Source: Capitella teleta (taxonomy: Eukaryota; Annelida; Polychaeta; Capitellidae). From it: a DNA stretch of 64,000 nt. The DNA lies in the NCBI GenBank assembly GCA_000328365.1, contig KB305197.1:88809-152808 (forward strand), given 5' to 3'. The first letter of the stretch is position 1, and every line of letters starts with the position of its first letter. The translations under genes and the position numbers were made by a program. The notes under the pieces were generated by a model, which did not search any database, was not told the DNA's origin, and was given only the letters and a program-made list of their open reading frames with translations. Below, piece by piece: positions 38,187 to 51,268 of this stretch.

Positions 38187-40238
38187 ATGAAGTTGTACGT
38201 CATTGGAGCCGCTCTGCGTGAGTATAATTTGCTATGCTTTTCTATGCACATTTCTTTGTGTTATTGGGTATTTTTAATTTACTTAATGCTGTAATTGTTT
38301 TTTAATTTATAATTAACCAAAGATTATGTGGCAGAACAATATCATCAACGCAAGTGGCGACCATGTACTAATAGTTTTGAAATTGAAATAATATAATATT
38401 CAAAGTGCAACCTCCTGTTCATTTCTTCCTCTGCAGTCTTCCTGGGCGTGTGCTCAGCACAAACCTTTGACTGTCCGAGGGACGTCAACTACAACTGCAT
38501 CGAGAAGCGATACCCTCACCCCGATTGCTCCATGTACTACAGATGCTTCGCTGAGGGAGAGAACAACTGCATCTCTGTCGTATTCACCTGTCCAACTTCC
38601 CTGGAGTTTAGTCCGCTGTACCAAGAATGCGTGGATCCTTACCTTGCTAATTGCATTGGTACGTTGACCGTTCTACTGTTCTCTTTTTATATCAGTTATA
38701 ATTTATTTCTTCTAACTGAGTGGTCACCAGTGATACCTTATAAATATTATGTGGCATTAATAGCATGATAATTTTAAGGCGGTATTATGGGTATAATTGT
38801 GCAACCTATTTTCCGTTTTCAGACTCTACAACCGTTTCAACCACCCCTGGATTAACACCAGACAGTACCACCACGATCCATCCCGATTCAACAACCACTC
38901 CATCAACCCCACCAACCCCAAGTAAGTAACTAATTATTTCACACTTCAAAATTGAGTCTTATTATATATATTTTTTAAGTTCCTGGGCCTGATGGCGTAG
39001 CTGCCTTCTACGCTACCTCGACAACTAGTTGGCATGGTGGAGAGGGTGACATGAGGTTCGACAGGACTTACGTCAACACTGGAGGTTGCTACAAGGATGA
39101 AACGACTTTTGAGCCAGGCAGAGAGGGTGTCTACTTCATTACCTTCAGCGCAGGTGTCCCAGCAAGAACGCGTGCTGATCTCAAAGTTAGACCCATGCAT
39201 TACCCTAACTACCCAAGCACCATCTACCGCGAGAATACAGTCCAAGAAGACACCGATGCTGTCTACAGGAACTTCTTGTGCACGCTGCAAGACGACAGCT
39301 ATCTCTCCTACAAAGGATTCGAGGCGACTGTCAGCACTGAAGCTAGTCAGCAGACATCATGGGCTGGTTTCAGTTTGACCGACTTTTTCGACATCAATCT
39401 CCATGCTTTCTACGCCGCTCGTGAAACAGACTTCATTGGACAAGGCAGGATTCCAATGGACAGGGTTTACATGGATCACGGAAACAACTACAACGAGACT
39501 GGCCATGAATTCATTGTTCCAGTAACAGGTGTCTACTACTTCTTCTTTGGATCCGGACAGGCACCCGGCGTGACCAACCGAGTGGCTCTGAGGACCTGGG
39601 GTGGTGTTTATCCACAGACGGAAGCCGAACTCACCGTGCAGACAACCAGCCACAACGGCGAGGACATGGCCGCCCGAGGAGTCTTGCTGGAGCTGACCGC
39701 CGGAGAAAGAATCTGGATGAGCGCTTTGGAAGATCCCATCAACTGTGATGATTTACATCACCAGAGCTACTTTGGAGGTTTCTTGTATAACCCTAAAGTT
39801 GGTCCTTCTGTCGCATGGGCCGTTAGCCGTACAGAGCCATGGCAATCTGGAATCGCTCTCGACCCCATGCCCTTCCAAGATGTTGGAGTCAACGTTGGCA
39901 GCGCTTACGACCCGTACTCAAACACAGTGACCATCACAACCACAGGCTACTACTACCTCGAAGTGTGCTTGGGAACCATGCCACTGAAACCCTTGGATGT
40001 CGAAATGATTTTGAATGGAGAGCCTGGAAACCCAGCCTACCCTGGTGAGCGCATCGCTCACTTCCTCGTCGCAGGAGCAAACCACACCAGCGTTGCAACC
40101 ACTGGTCGCGGTCTCATCTACCATTTGGAAGTGAACGACGTTTTGCGTCTGCGAGCGAGAGGCACGACTGGAGTCTTCAGCGATGTAGACAAGCAGACCT
40201 CTTGGATGGGCTTCCTTCTTTACGCATATACTCCTTGA
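38187..40238 (+). CDS. secreted chitin-binding/C1q-repeat protein, copy 2
   Basis: Paralogue of the gene at 30303, with the same exon plan: 38187-38217, 38437-38658, 38823-38921 and 38980-40238; 536 aa. Exon 1 is 31 bp in both genes and all introns are phase 1. Signal peptide MKLYVIGAAL plus LFLGVCSA; CBM14 domain about residues 19-84 (HPDCSMYYRC, six cysteines); shorter Thr/Ser/Pro linker about 85-118; three C1q-like domains about 124-255, 260-388 and 395-536. The C1q exon is well conserved with copy 1 (FEPGR.GVYF..FS, YPSTIYRE, VYYFFFGSGQ, DKQT.WMGFLLY), while the linker has diverged, as expected for a mucin-like spacer. Tandem duplication on the same strand about 5.6 kb apart. The ligand specificity of either copy cannot be read from sequence. 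Confidence 0.85.
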
Positions 40239-40279
40239 TGCTGAACACTGCATGATTATCAATTAAGCTGATATTTCTT

Positions 40280-40285
40280 AATAAA
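40280..40285 (+). promoter_or_regulatory. poly(A) signal of chitin-binding/C1q copy 2
   Basis: AATAAA about 42 bp after the stop codon. Confidence 0.6.
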
Positions 40286-41731
40286 TCACACCCTCTTTCA
40301 TATCTACTCACATTTATTTCTATTTTATCAAACTTTGCGATGTTGATTGATGTAGTAGACGATAGGTCAGGCGATCAGTATTGGAGATGAGAACTTGCAT
40401 TATCCTCAAATTTAGAGGCCAAGCATCACTTATCACAACATATCATAAGGGAGATAGTGAGATAGTCTGAACATTGCTGCTGCTATGGAATACTTCACAC
40501 AAAGTCACTGAGCAGTTTAATAATTTAAAAGACGCATAAAAATAGCGTGTTTTCATGTGACATAGATGATACTTAAATAATATCACTGAATTACCCAATC
40601 ATAGCCTCATAGTTCAGGGGCCGTATATGCATAAAAGGCTACAGGCCTTGTTGCGACATAACTTGCGCTCTAAATCTAGTTCACAACAAAATTTATACAT
40701 AAAACGATATAACTCAAGTTGACATCTAAATTGCCCCTAGTTGAGTAATAACTTTGGAGGTGCTTAAGAACTGCTTTAAATCCTTAGTTCATAACTAACT
40801 CATTTGAGAGTGTCGAGCAATAAATTGAAAGGCGTTTGTATGTTTTGATGGTTTTATTGATGCGAGAAAAAGAAGTTCAGCTGGTGATTTAGATCGCAAT
40901 TATGTCTTAGTTGCAAACTAGCTACTTCGATGTTTATGCGTACGGCCCCAGATCTCGATAATTCGAGATATTTTGAAGATTATAAGATTAACAATAATGA
41001 CTGAAATTCAGGAAATTCACACCATAATTAATCCATCCAGTGAAAAATGATAATTTCACGACAAAATTTTCATGGATTAAAATAGACACGCACAGCGAAG
41101 ATTCGGTGCTTGTAATATTTCCGCCATATCGGTACGGTTCACATAATAATTATTTGCTGCAAAGCATGCCTCACCCAAAAAGGTTGCTATGGTAACGGAT
41201 CCACACAAACGATTCAGTATCATCTGAATACCCTTCCATATCACTCCTGAGTATAACATAGTAAATTAGAACTCACGTAGAAAACAAATACATGTACGTT
41301 ATGATTTGGGGAATCCCCGAATGGTCTCTAGATTCCAGCAATCATAACGTACAACTGAGCCATGTGGAACCATCGCCTACAAACATAATGGCATGAACAG
41401 GGTGGCATTTGAAATACTTTCATGGCGAAAATTATGCCATTGTCAATGTAGGTCATCATGGCAGCCGATTTAAGCATTGCCGCCGACGTTCTCCTCTCAG
41501 AATCGACCCAGTCTAATGCACTTCCGGTTCACTGGCAATTTCATTGTGCCTGGCCTTGCAGGAAACAATCGCCTTTCATGAACACCTAGGTGGACGCCAG
41601 TCTTCAAGGCGCCGTGGCTTTTCAATTCACATAGTGGGCCTGGCTATGGTAAAGCCATAACGGCCTAAATATACATTGGTAGCCTTTCTTCAAATAACCC
41701 ACTAATTGTGCCAGCACAGTCTGCATCCTAT
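40286..41731. other. intergenic, no gene seen
   Basis: No coding frame, RNA gene or repeat array is recognised between the second C1q gene and the TIR element. Confidence 0.45.
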
Positions 41732-41996
41732 TAAATACATGCAGCGAGCGGAATTGGCGATGAATCGATGTCCTGTAGAAATCAACAGGTTTCACACACA
41801 AAGTAGTGACGTCACATAATGAATATTCATTATTCAAATTACCTGCATATCAACTTCCGTTTTCCGCTGATTCAAAATTTCAGTTTGTGCTCATATCGGC
41901 GACTTTGACTTAGTTCTTCTACACTTCTTGTATTTTCTGACTTACTCCTTTTGGAAATCATCTATTCCTCTGGGAATCACCGATTTTTGTGAAATG

Positions 41997-42466
41997 GCTC
42001 TTATTCGACGCGCGAGAGAAAGCATCTGGAAGGTGGGCGAATTTATTTCATGTTATTTTTATTTATAATTATATACATATTTTTTTTTTTTTGTGATTTA
42101 TTCATTTGCTTTCTTTATTGTCTATGGAGGAGGGAGGGGGTGTGGGTGCTGAAGCATAGGCACTATAATATTCCATGAATGATTATGAACTGAACTGAAG
42201 AATTACAATCAGTTTATTTATATATATATATATGTTACTATTATTACCTAGTAACTTGAAAACTAATGACCCTAATTTTATAAATAACAAATGCTAAAAT
42301 TGTAATGTGATCACAGGATGCAGGAGTGGAGTTTGACGTCCATCCTCTAGCTCAGCCAACTGGAGGAAGAGACAGTGGAGCAAGTATTAACATCAATTGA
42401 GCCATCGTCCCCCGCTCATCCACCAAAGCTGTCATTTGTGCAAATGGTCAGAGGAAAGACACGATG
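41997..42466 (+). other. exon-like fragments in left half of the TIR element
   Basis: Inside the left TIR an ATG at about 41996 opens MALIRRARESIWK and ends at a donor (AAG^GTGGGC). Downstream an acceptor (CCATCCTCTAG, near 42343-42353) leads into a frame reading LSQLEEETVEQVLTSIEPSS... and stopping near 42466. The phases are compatible. I do not recognise the peptide. It may be a captured gene fragment or a short element-encoded protein. Confidence 0.3.
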
Positions 42467-43069
42467 AAGCAGGTGAGCAGCAATTAGTACCCACTCGCAT
42501 ACATTGATTTCTCTCCATCTCTTTCAGGTGGGTGGTCACTCGCATGCTGATGGGAACAGCAAAAGGAGCACTCCAGTTCACCAGAGTAAAACGGAGATTA
42601 ATTTCATTTCCACGAACAAACTTTGTGCTGATTTAACGTTTGTTTCTGGCTTATGTATGTTTGCAAGCACTATTAAACTTTAGTACGCTTTTATCTTGTG
42701 TTTTTCTTCTCAGCAATCAATGCAAGTCTATTCATTTTAATTGCCATTGCGGAAAAAAAGCTATACAAAATTTTACGAATATACCATTTTCATTTTATTT
42801 CATTTGATTTATTCCATTATACAATATCCAAATATAATTATACTATAGAAACAGGATGAAATAGAATTAATATGTAAGGCTGGATTACATTTAATTTACC
42901 AAATAAATGGAAACAAGAGTATTTAATTAAATGAGACAAGACTAAATCGATCACTCCTGTGACGCAATTTGTGGGTGATACTGTTTGCCTTTCATATATT
43001 AATGCGATCCCTCACGGTGATGAGCATGTTTCTGAAAAAGATAAAAACTTAATCTTAATACATGCTTCA

Positions 43070-43215
43070 CTATTCTTCATACCTCGTGGCTTGGCAGTGA
43101 AGAGGATCAACTGCAGGCAGCTCCAATGACTCTTTCTCTCAACCACTCAAAGAAGTCATGCCCCATTTCTTGCAGTTTCTTAGTTGCCTTCGGCATTTTG
43201 ATCTGTAAAAATTAT
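43070..43215 (-). other. exon-like fragment facing left TIR end
   Basis: On the minus strand an acceptor (TTTTTACAG, near 43204-43212) is followed by a short frame IKMPKATKKLQEMGHDFFEW... ending in RVIGAACS and a stop. Its phase 0 start fits the donor that follows the exon in the right TIR (...RIWK^GTGGGT, near 44675). Basic, helix-prone and unrecognised. Confidence 0.3.
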
Positions 43216-43258
43216 CTCAATTATTATGAGATGTCCAAAGGCTAGCAATGAGGAAAAA

Positions 43259-43644
43259 CTAGATGCCCAGAGGCAATAAATGATGACTAGATGCCCAGAG
43301 GCAATCAAGGATGATTAGATGTCCTGAAGCAATCAATGATGACTAGATGTTTAGAGGTAATAACTGATGACTAGATGCCCAGAGGCAATTAAGGATGACT
43401 AGATGCAGGCAATCAAGGATGACTAGATGTCCAGAGGCAATCAAGAATGACTATATGCCCCGAGGCAATCAAGGATGACTAGATATCCAGAGGAAATCGA
43501 AGATGATTAGATGTCCAGAGGAAATCGAGGATGACTAGATGTCCAGAGGCAATCAAGTATGACTAGATGCCCCGAGGCAATCAAGGATGACTAGATGTCC
43601 AGAGGCAATCAAGGATGACTAGATGTCCAGAGGCAATCAAGGAG
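43259..43644 (+). repeat. 28-bp minisatellite
   Basis: About 14 units of consensus AGATGTCCAGAGGCAATCAA plus GGATGACT, one of them contracted. The array runs straight into the N gap, so its true length is unknown and the gap was probably caused by it. It lies inside the TIR element. Confidence 0.95.
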
Positions 43645-44629
43645 NNNNNNNNNNNNNNNNNNNNNNNNNNNNNNNNNNNNNNNNNNNNNNNNNNNNNNNN
43701 NNNNNNNNNNNNNNNNNNNNNNNNNNNNNNNNNNNNNNNNNNNNNNNNNNNNNNNNNNNNNNNNNNNNNNNNNNNNNNNNNNNNNNNNNNNNNNNNNNNN
43801 NNNNNNNNNNNNNNNNNNNNNNNNNNNNNNNNNNNNNNNNNNNNNNNNNNNNNNNNNNNNNNNNNNNNNNNNNNNNNNNNNNNNNNNNNNNNNNNNNNNN
43901 NNNNNNNNNNNNNNNNNNNNNNNNNNNNNNNNNNNNNNNNNNNNNNNNNNNNNNNNNNNNNNNNNNNNNNNNNNNNNNNNNNNNNNNNNNNNNNNNNNNN
44001 NNNNNNNNNNNNNNNNNNNNNNNNNNNNNNNNNNNNNNNNNNNNNNNNNNNNNNNNNNNNNNNNNNNNNNNNNNNNNNNNNNNNNNNNNNNNNNNNNNNN
44101 NNNNNNNNNNNNNNNNNNNNNNNNNNNNNNNNNNNNNNNNNNNNNNNNNNNNNNNNNNNNNNNNNNNNNNNNNNNNNNNNNNNNNNNNNNNNNNNNNNNN
44201 NNNNNNNNNNNNNNNNNNNNNNNNNNNNNNNNNNNNNNNNNNNNNNNNNNNNNNNNNNNNNNNNNNNNNNNNNNNNNNNNNNNNNNNNNNNNNNNNNNNN
44301 NNNNNNNNNNNNNNNNNNNNNNNNNNNNNNNNNNNNNNNNNNNNNNNNNNNNNNNNNNNNNNNNNNNNNNNNNNNNNNNNNNNNNNNNNNNNNNNNNNNN
44401 NNNNNNNNNNNNNNNNNNNNNNNNNNNNNNNNNNNNNNNNNNNNNNNNNNNNNNNNNNNNNNNNNNNNNNNNNNNNNNNNNNNNNNNNNNNNNNNNNNNN
44501 NNNNNNNNNNNNNNNNNNNNNNNNNNNNNNNNNNNNNNNNNNNNNNNNNNNNNNNNNNNNNNNNNNNNNNNNNNNNNNNNNNNNNNNNNNNNNNNNNNNN
44601 NNNNNNNNNNNNNNNNNNNNNNNNNNNNN
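43645..44629. other. assembly gap
   Basis: 985 N bases inside the TIR element. It follows the 28-bp minisatellite and ends at the inner part of the right TIR. Long X-filled reading frames across it are artefacts. Confidence 1.
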
Positions 44630-44639
44630 AATAAAAATT

Positions 44640-44762
44640 ATATAAAAATAACTTTAAACAGGGAATAAATTCACCCACCTTCCAGATTCTTTTTCTCACG
44701 CGCCGAATAAGAGCCTTTTTGGAGAAGGAATCCATGAATTTCAGAGGAATAGATGATTTCAA
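44640..44762 (-). other. TIR-embedded exon-like frame (right copy)
   Basis: The minus-strand ATG at 44762 opens MKSSIPLKFMDSFSKKALIR..., with a donor AAG^GTGGGT near 44676. It is the inverted duplicate of the frame near 41960-42033 in the left TIR (KSSIPLGITDFCEMALIRRA). Both copies stay open over the shared part and both point into the element. Confidence 0.35.
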
Positions 44763-45261
44763 ATGGAGTGATAAAACAGCAAGAACCTTAGTAATTAAAA
44801 AAATACAAAAAGTGTAGAAGAACCAAGTCAGAGTCGAAGATGTACAGATGATGTGAGCACAAACTGAAATTTTGAATCAGCGGAAAACGGAAGTTGATCC
44901 TGTTGATATGCAGGTAATTTGAATAATGAATATTCATTATGTGACGTCACTACTTTGTGTGTAAAACCTGTTGATTTCTACAGGACATCGATTCATCGCC
45001 AATTCCGCTCGCTGCTAAATACATCGCCAATTTTCCAGATCAAAACATTTGCCTCACTGACGTAGGCAACGAGGAGCATTTCCCTTGTAATTTGCTTTAC
45101 ATCGAATCTCTCTTAAGTCTTGGTCATCATTTTCATTTTTAGAAATGTCGTTCGTTTTTAATTTTCACATTAATTTATTCCATCTATTCACTTTATATTA
45201 TTCTCATTAATTTTATATATTATATAATGTTATTTATGTAATATTTTCTAGTATGTTATGG

Positions 45262-45543
45262 TCATGGTTTAAACACAGTTTTTGCTGAAACCATTTGCAC
45301 CAATAAAACTTCTAAATCGTTGTTTGGCCTGTCCTGTTTCTCATCTCTGGATGCGGATCTTAGGAGAAAATTGATCAGATTCAGAAATTGAAGTCTTGCG
45401 TTATGATAATTATTGCTAGTCAGATATGCTTCATATGTAGTGCTAGGAGGCGTGGCCCAGTGCACTGGAGCATTGCTCAATTCCAAATAATGATTCTGCA
45501 AAAATTGCATGAGTTCTCTCAAGATATCTTTATTTGGTATCAA
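45262..45543 (-). other. unrecognised open frame next to the TIR element
   Basis: The minus-strand frame of about 90 codons (LRELMQFLQNHYLELSNAPV... to ...VQMVSAKTVFKP, stop) has protein-like composition with heptad-like leucines. There is no ATG at its open end, so it would need an upstream exon (a possible acceptor AATAAAG lies near 45526). I do not recognise the family. Possible 3' exon; possibly chance. Confidence 0.3.
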
Positions 45544-45918
45544 CAGTCACTGAGGGATCCCCGGGCACGTGAAATATCCGTATTGTAGCAAGTTCGCGAG
45601 TTATTCACAAATTAAATCAGTTAAATTATTCGAAGGGGCATTTGTCAAATAGTTGAAACCCTTGTAATTTATGTGTGCGTTTTCAAGCGTTTTGCTACCG
45701 TTTATATTAGTCGCTGTTTTTCGTAGGCTAATTGCCGTATTGTAGCAGTTGAATTGTCTACATTCCCGATTTCCCTGACACCGGAAAAATATCCCAGATC
45801 AAGGAGATATCTCGTTGCTTTAACCTAAACCTGCCTTTATCTCTCGGTAACCGGGCATGTGCATGTATATCAATGGGGTTAACTTTCGGTTACCAAGCAT
45901 GTTGACAATAGGTAAATG

Positions 45919-45942
45919 AAAAAAAAAAAAAAAAAAAAAAAA
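45919..45942 (+). repeat. poly(A) run
   Basis: Uninterrupted A-run of 24 bases. Confidence 0.95.
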
Positions 45943-46249
45943 TTCTTAGCCAGCCAATCATGATCTCAACCTCGCTATAATATCAATCAGCACCGCTGTA
46001 ATGAAATATATATTGATTCAGGTGTGAATGATCACCACCTCAGTATTATTATGCATAAATTAATTATTCATGAGTTCATAAAGGAGCCTTTCATGCTTAT
46101 GTGATCAAGGCGTTCAGTGCCACTGTCTGCTGTCCCCCTGTGAGGAGTGGAGAAGTGAATTGAGCTGTCACTTCTGCGCAGAATCACCTCCTTAATTAGA
46201 ATTGATTTAGCGCGTCGATCAGTCATCTGCGCCACTGGAGGGAGCTGAA

Positions 46250-46322
46250 TCCCTGAGCTAAACGCCCATTCGACATAAACACCGCAACCGAATGGACCGG
46301 AAGCAACTATGAGAGGCACTCA
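46250..46322 (+). promoter_or_regulatory. possible 5'UTR exon of the MINDY4B-like gene
   Basis: A good donor (CCATG^GTGAGT) at about 46332 closes a segment with three ATGs, the first opening a 6-codon uORF (ATGGACCGG...TGA). Joining it to the first coding exon gives no long frame, so I read it as non-coding leader. Boundaries uncertain. Confidence 0.3.
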
Positions 46323-46519
46323 CATCGACCCATGGTGAGTAACAATCAAATCCCCGTGAATTAAGTGCCAGCAGTACTATAAATCACTACTACGTACCAT
46401 AGTTGGTATACGGGATTATAATTGGAGTGTTCCGTATAATTCGTTGTGTATACAATATCAGATTTCCTTATTTACAGCCTACATAGAGTGGAACTAACAC
46501 TGCAGTGCATGTTGATATC

Positions 46520-49275
<2,756 letters not shown>

Positions 49276-50417
49276 TGATCATAACGCACTTTATGAGTTT
49301 CTACAATCCAGATTCGGAGTTCATATGATAACGTTATGATCTGTGTCCTCCCAGAGGACTGCTATCTCTTGATCTCAGCTTCTCAAGTACACGTACAGTC
49401 TGCACCCCTATTAACTATGATTCTGGAAAATTATTATAACCTATATTGCTATCGTCAGTTTGGTGTGATTCATAGAATAATAGATATATACGTACACTCT
49501 CATATTTGCTTGCTCCGTGAGTATACACAGCTACATTCAACTATGATGTACGCTGAATGAGGATGCATCCATTTTCCTGATTGTGTCGACATCGAACTCT
49601 TTATTTTGCATTTACAGCATCTCTGTTTTTAACTAAACGGTGTGTGTCATACAGAATTTATTAAAAGGTAAACATAGACGAATTACCAGTATGTTATGAA
49701 CATTATCAAATTTATGAATACCAAGCTTGCAGGAATGTCAAAGGAAATAGAAGCTTTTGAGTAATACTTTTGAAAAAAAAAAAAAAAAATGAAACTTAAT
49801 ATCTCTGTGTCATTTTTATTGTTATTTCTTCTTTGTCATGCATTTATACCTGTTACCAACTTTGCCTTTGTCACTTATGTTCATTTATACATGTATATTT
49901 TCCCCATTTTCTTCTTCATATTATTATTACACGCGATTGCCCCGTCTGATCAGGCCTAAACTTCAATCGATAACAATTATATTTTGCTATTTTTTTTTGG
50001 TTGAGAAAAACTATGATACAGGTCAGTCAAAATATATATCAGTACTGAACTCACTGATTCAAGTCGTTTTAATTGACTTACAACCGATATACCCTAGCTC
50101 ATGAATGGTATTTCGTTACAAATTCCCGAGTCACAATAAGAATCCAGTTAAGCAGTACTAATAACTTCATTCAACCACAGCAGCTGTTGTCCGCAGGCTA
50201 TTATGTTTTTAGCTGTTATGCGCTCGGCGGCTGGCTTCTGACCGCGGAGAAGACCTCCCAAGAAGATCGCTCTGCGGGTGACCGGCACTTCTGCGCACTG
50301 ACTCGTCTATAGTAATTAGTTTATGAGTAAACTGTGCTGTGTGAAAGATTTTGAAATAGGCTCAGAAAGCCTCAAATTGTGTTTATGAGAAGGAGGGTGT
50401 ATTGCAGATGGACAGCA
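49276..50417. other. intergenic, no gene seen
   Basis: Downstream of the MINDY4B-like gene. A weak poly(A) signal (ATTAAA) lies near 49660, and there is an A-run at 49773-49789. Nothing else is recognised. Confidence 0.4.
49773..49789 (+). repeat. poly(A) run
   Basis: Uninterrupted A-run of 17 bases. Confidence 0.95.
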
Positions 50418-50444
50418 CAGTTGTATAGCAATGCTATACAACTG
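50418..50444. repeat. 27-base perfect palindrome
   Basis: Arms CAGTTGTATAGCA and TGCTATACAACTG around one central A, with no mismatch. CAGTTG is an E-box/Myb-like half-site. No neighbouring gene; origin unknown. Confidence 0.85.
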
Positions 50445-51233
50445 AATGGGTAATATTCTTGAGAAGAATGACAATTAGTCTTTCCTATCTTTTAGAAATG
50501 TACCCTTCGATGCATTACATAATACGTACGACGTACTTCCACTGACCTCTGACTTTTCCAGGGCACCCCTCACCAGAATCCACAATCTTCTTTGTTTATG
50601 CCTTGGAGGTTATCGCATGATGGTCGGCAAGTGGCTCCAATAAGGAGTGCAGTAAATTCGTCCGTCTCGATATTCGTCCGAAATTATCACAACCTGCAAA
50701 ACCTTCAATGATTTTAATAGTCAGAATTGGCCTCATTATTTTCACTAATAATTAACTTATTAAGCAACCCCAGCTGATTGCGGGAAGGGATTATATGAAG
50801 TGCGTACGTATGACGATAAATGAATGAGCTCCACCAGCCTCAACATGTAGTAGTCGTGTAGTCTGTTACAATAATTGTCTTTATCTTTGTATTTCTTCTG
50901 CTTCGTATGCATAGTTATGCAATCAGCATGCGCGACATGCAAGTCACATAAAACAATCGCTAATCCCAAACGATTCGGTTGAAAGAATCACTCGGCGTCT
51001 AGACAACGGCCATCCATCACCATCTGCGCTTACATTGAGATCGCAGCGTCGTCGCAGTCATTACGCATTTCGTCGGTAGAAGAAGAAGAAAGTTGTCTGC
51101 TGAAAAATCCGCAATTAAGTGCAACATCCGTCTGCGGCCGGCGGCATATTGCTCCGATCATCCGTCATTTCGAAGGAAGACAACCGTCCAATTAAACAAA
51201 AAGCGCGTTTTTCTTCTTCTCAATTGAATTCTG

Positions 51234-51268
51234 TTGACGTGCTTTGCCTTCTGGGCAAAGCACGTCAA
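51234..51268. repeat. perfect 15-bp stem hairpin
   Basis: TTGACGTGCTTTGCC and its exact inverse flank a 5-base loop (TTCTG). The stem contains TGACGT, a CRE-like core, in both arms. The stem is too short for a typical microRNA precursor. Confidence 0.85.

Larger units (their letters stand above)
41741..45015 (+). mobile_element. 3.3-kb element with long TIRs and 9-bp TSD
   Basis: The left end starts GCAGCGAGCGGAATTGG; the right end is its inverse and ends at 45015. The inverted repeats run about 330 bp (41741 to about 42060, and 45015 back to about 44660), near-identical for the outer 120 bp and more diverged inward. TAAATACAT flanks both sides (41732-41740 and 45016-45024): a perfect 9-bp target-site duplication. 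Long TIRs with a 9-bp TSD are the hallmark of Mutator-like (MULE) elements; Merlin (8-9 bp) is an alternative. No transposase is recognised in the visible part, but 985 bases are missing. The inner portion holds exon-like fragments and a 28-bp minisatellite. It is probably a non-autonomous element, perhaps carrying host-derived sequence. Confidence 0.8.

Noticed and set aside
43581-44762. Frames of 340-393 codons over the gap
   Set aside because: They consist almost wholly of N bases; only the short end inside the right TIR is real sequence.
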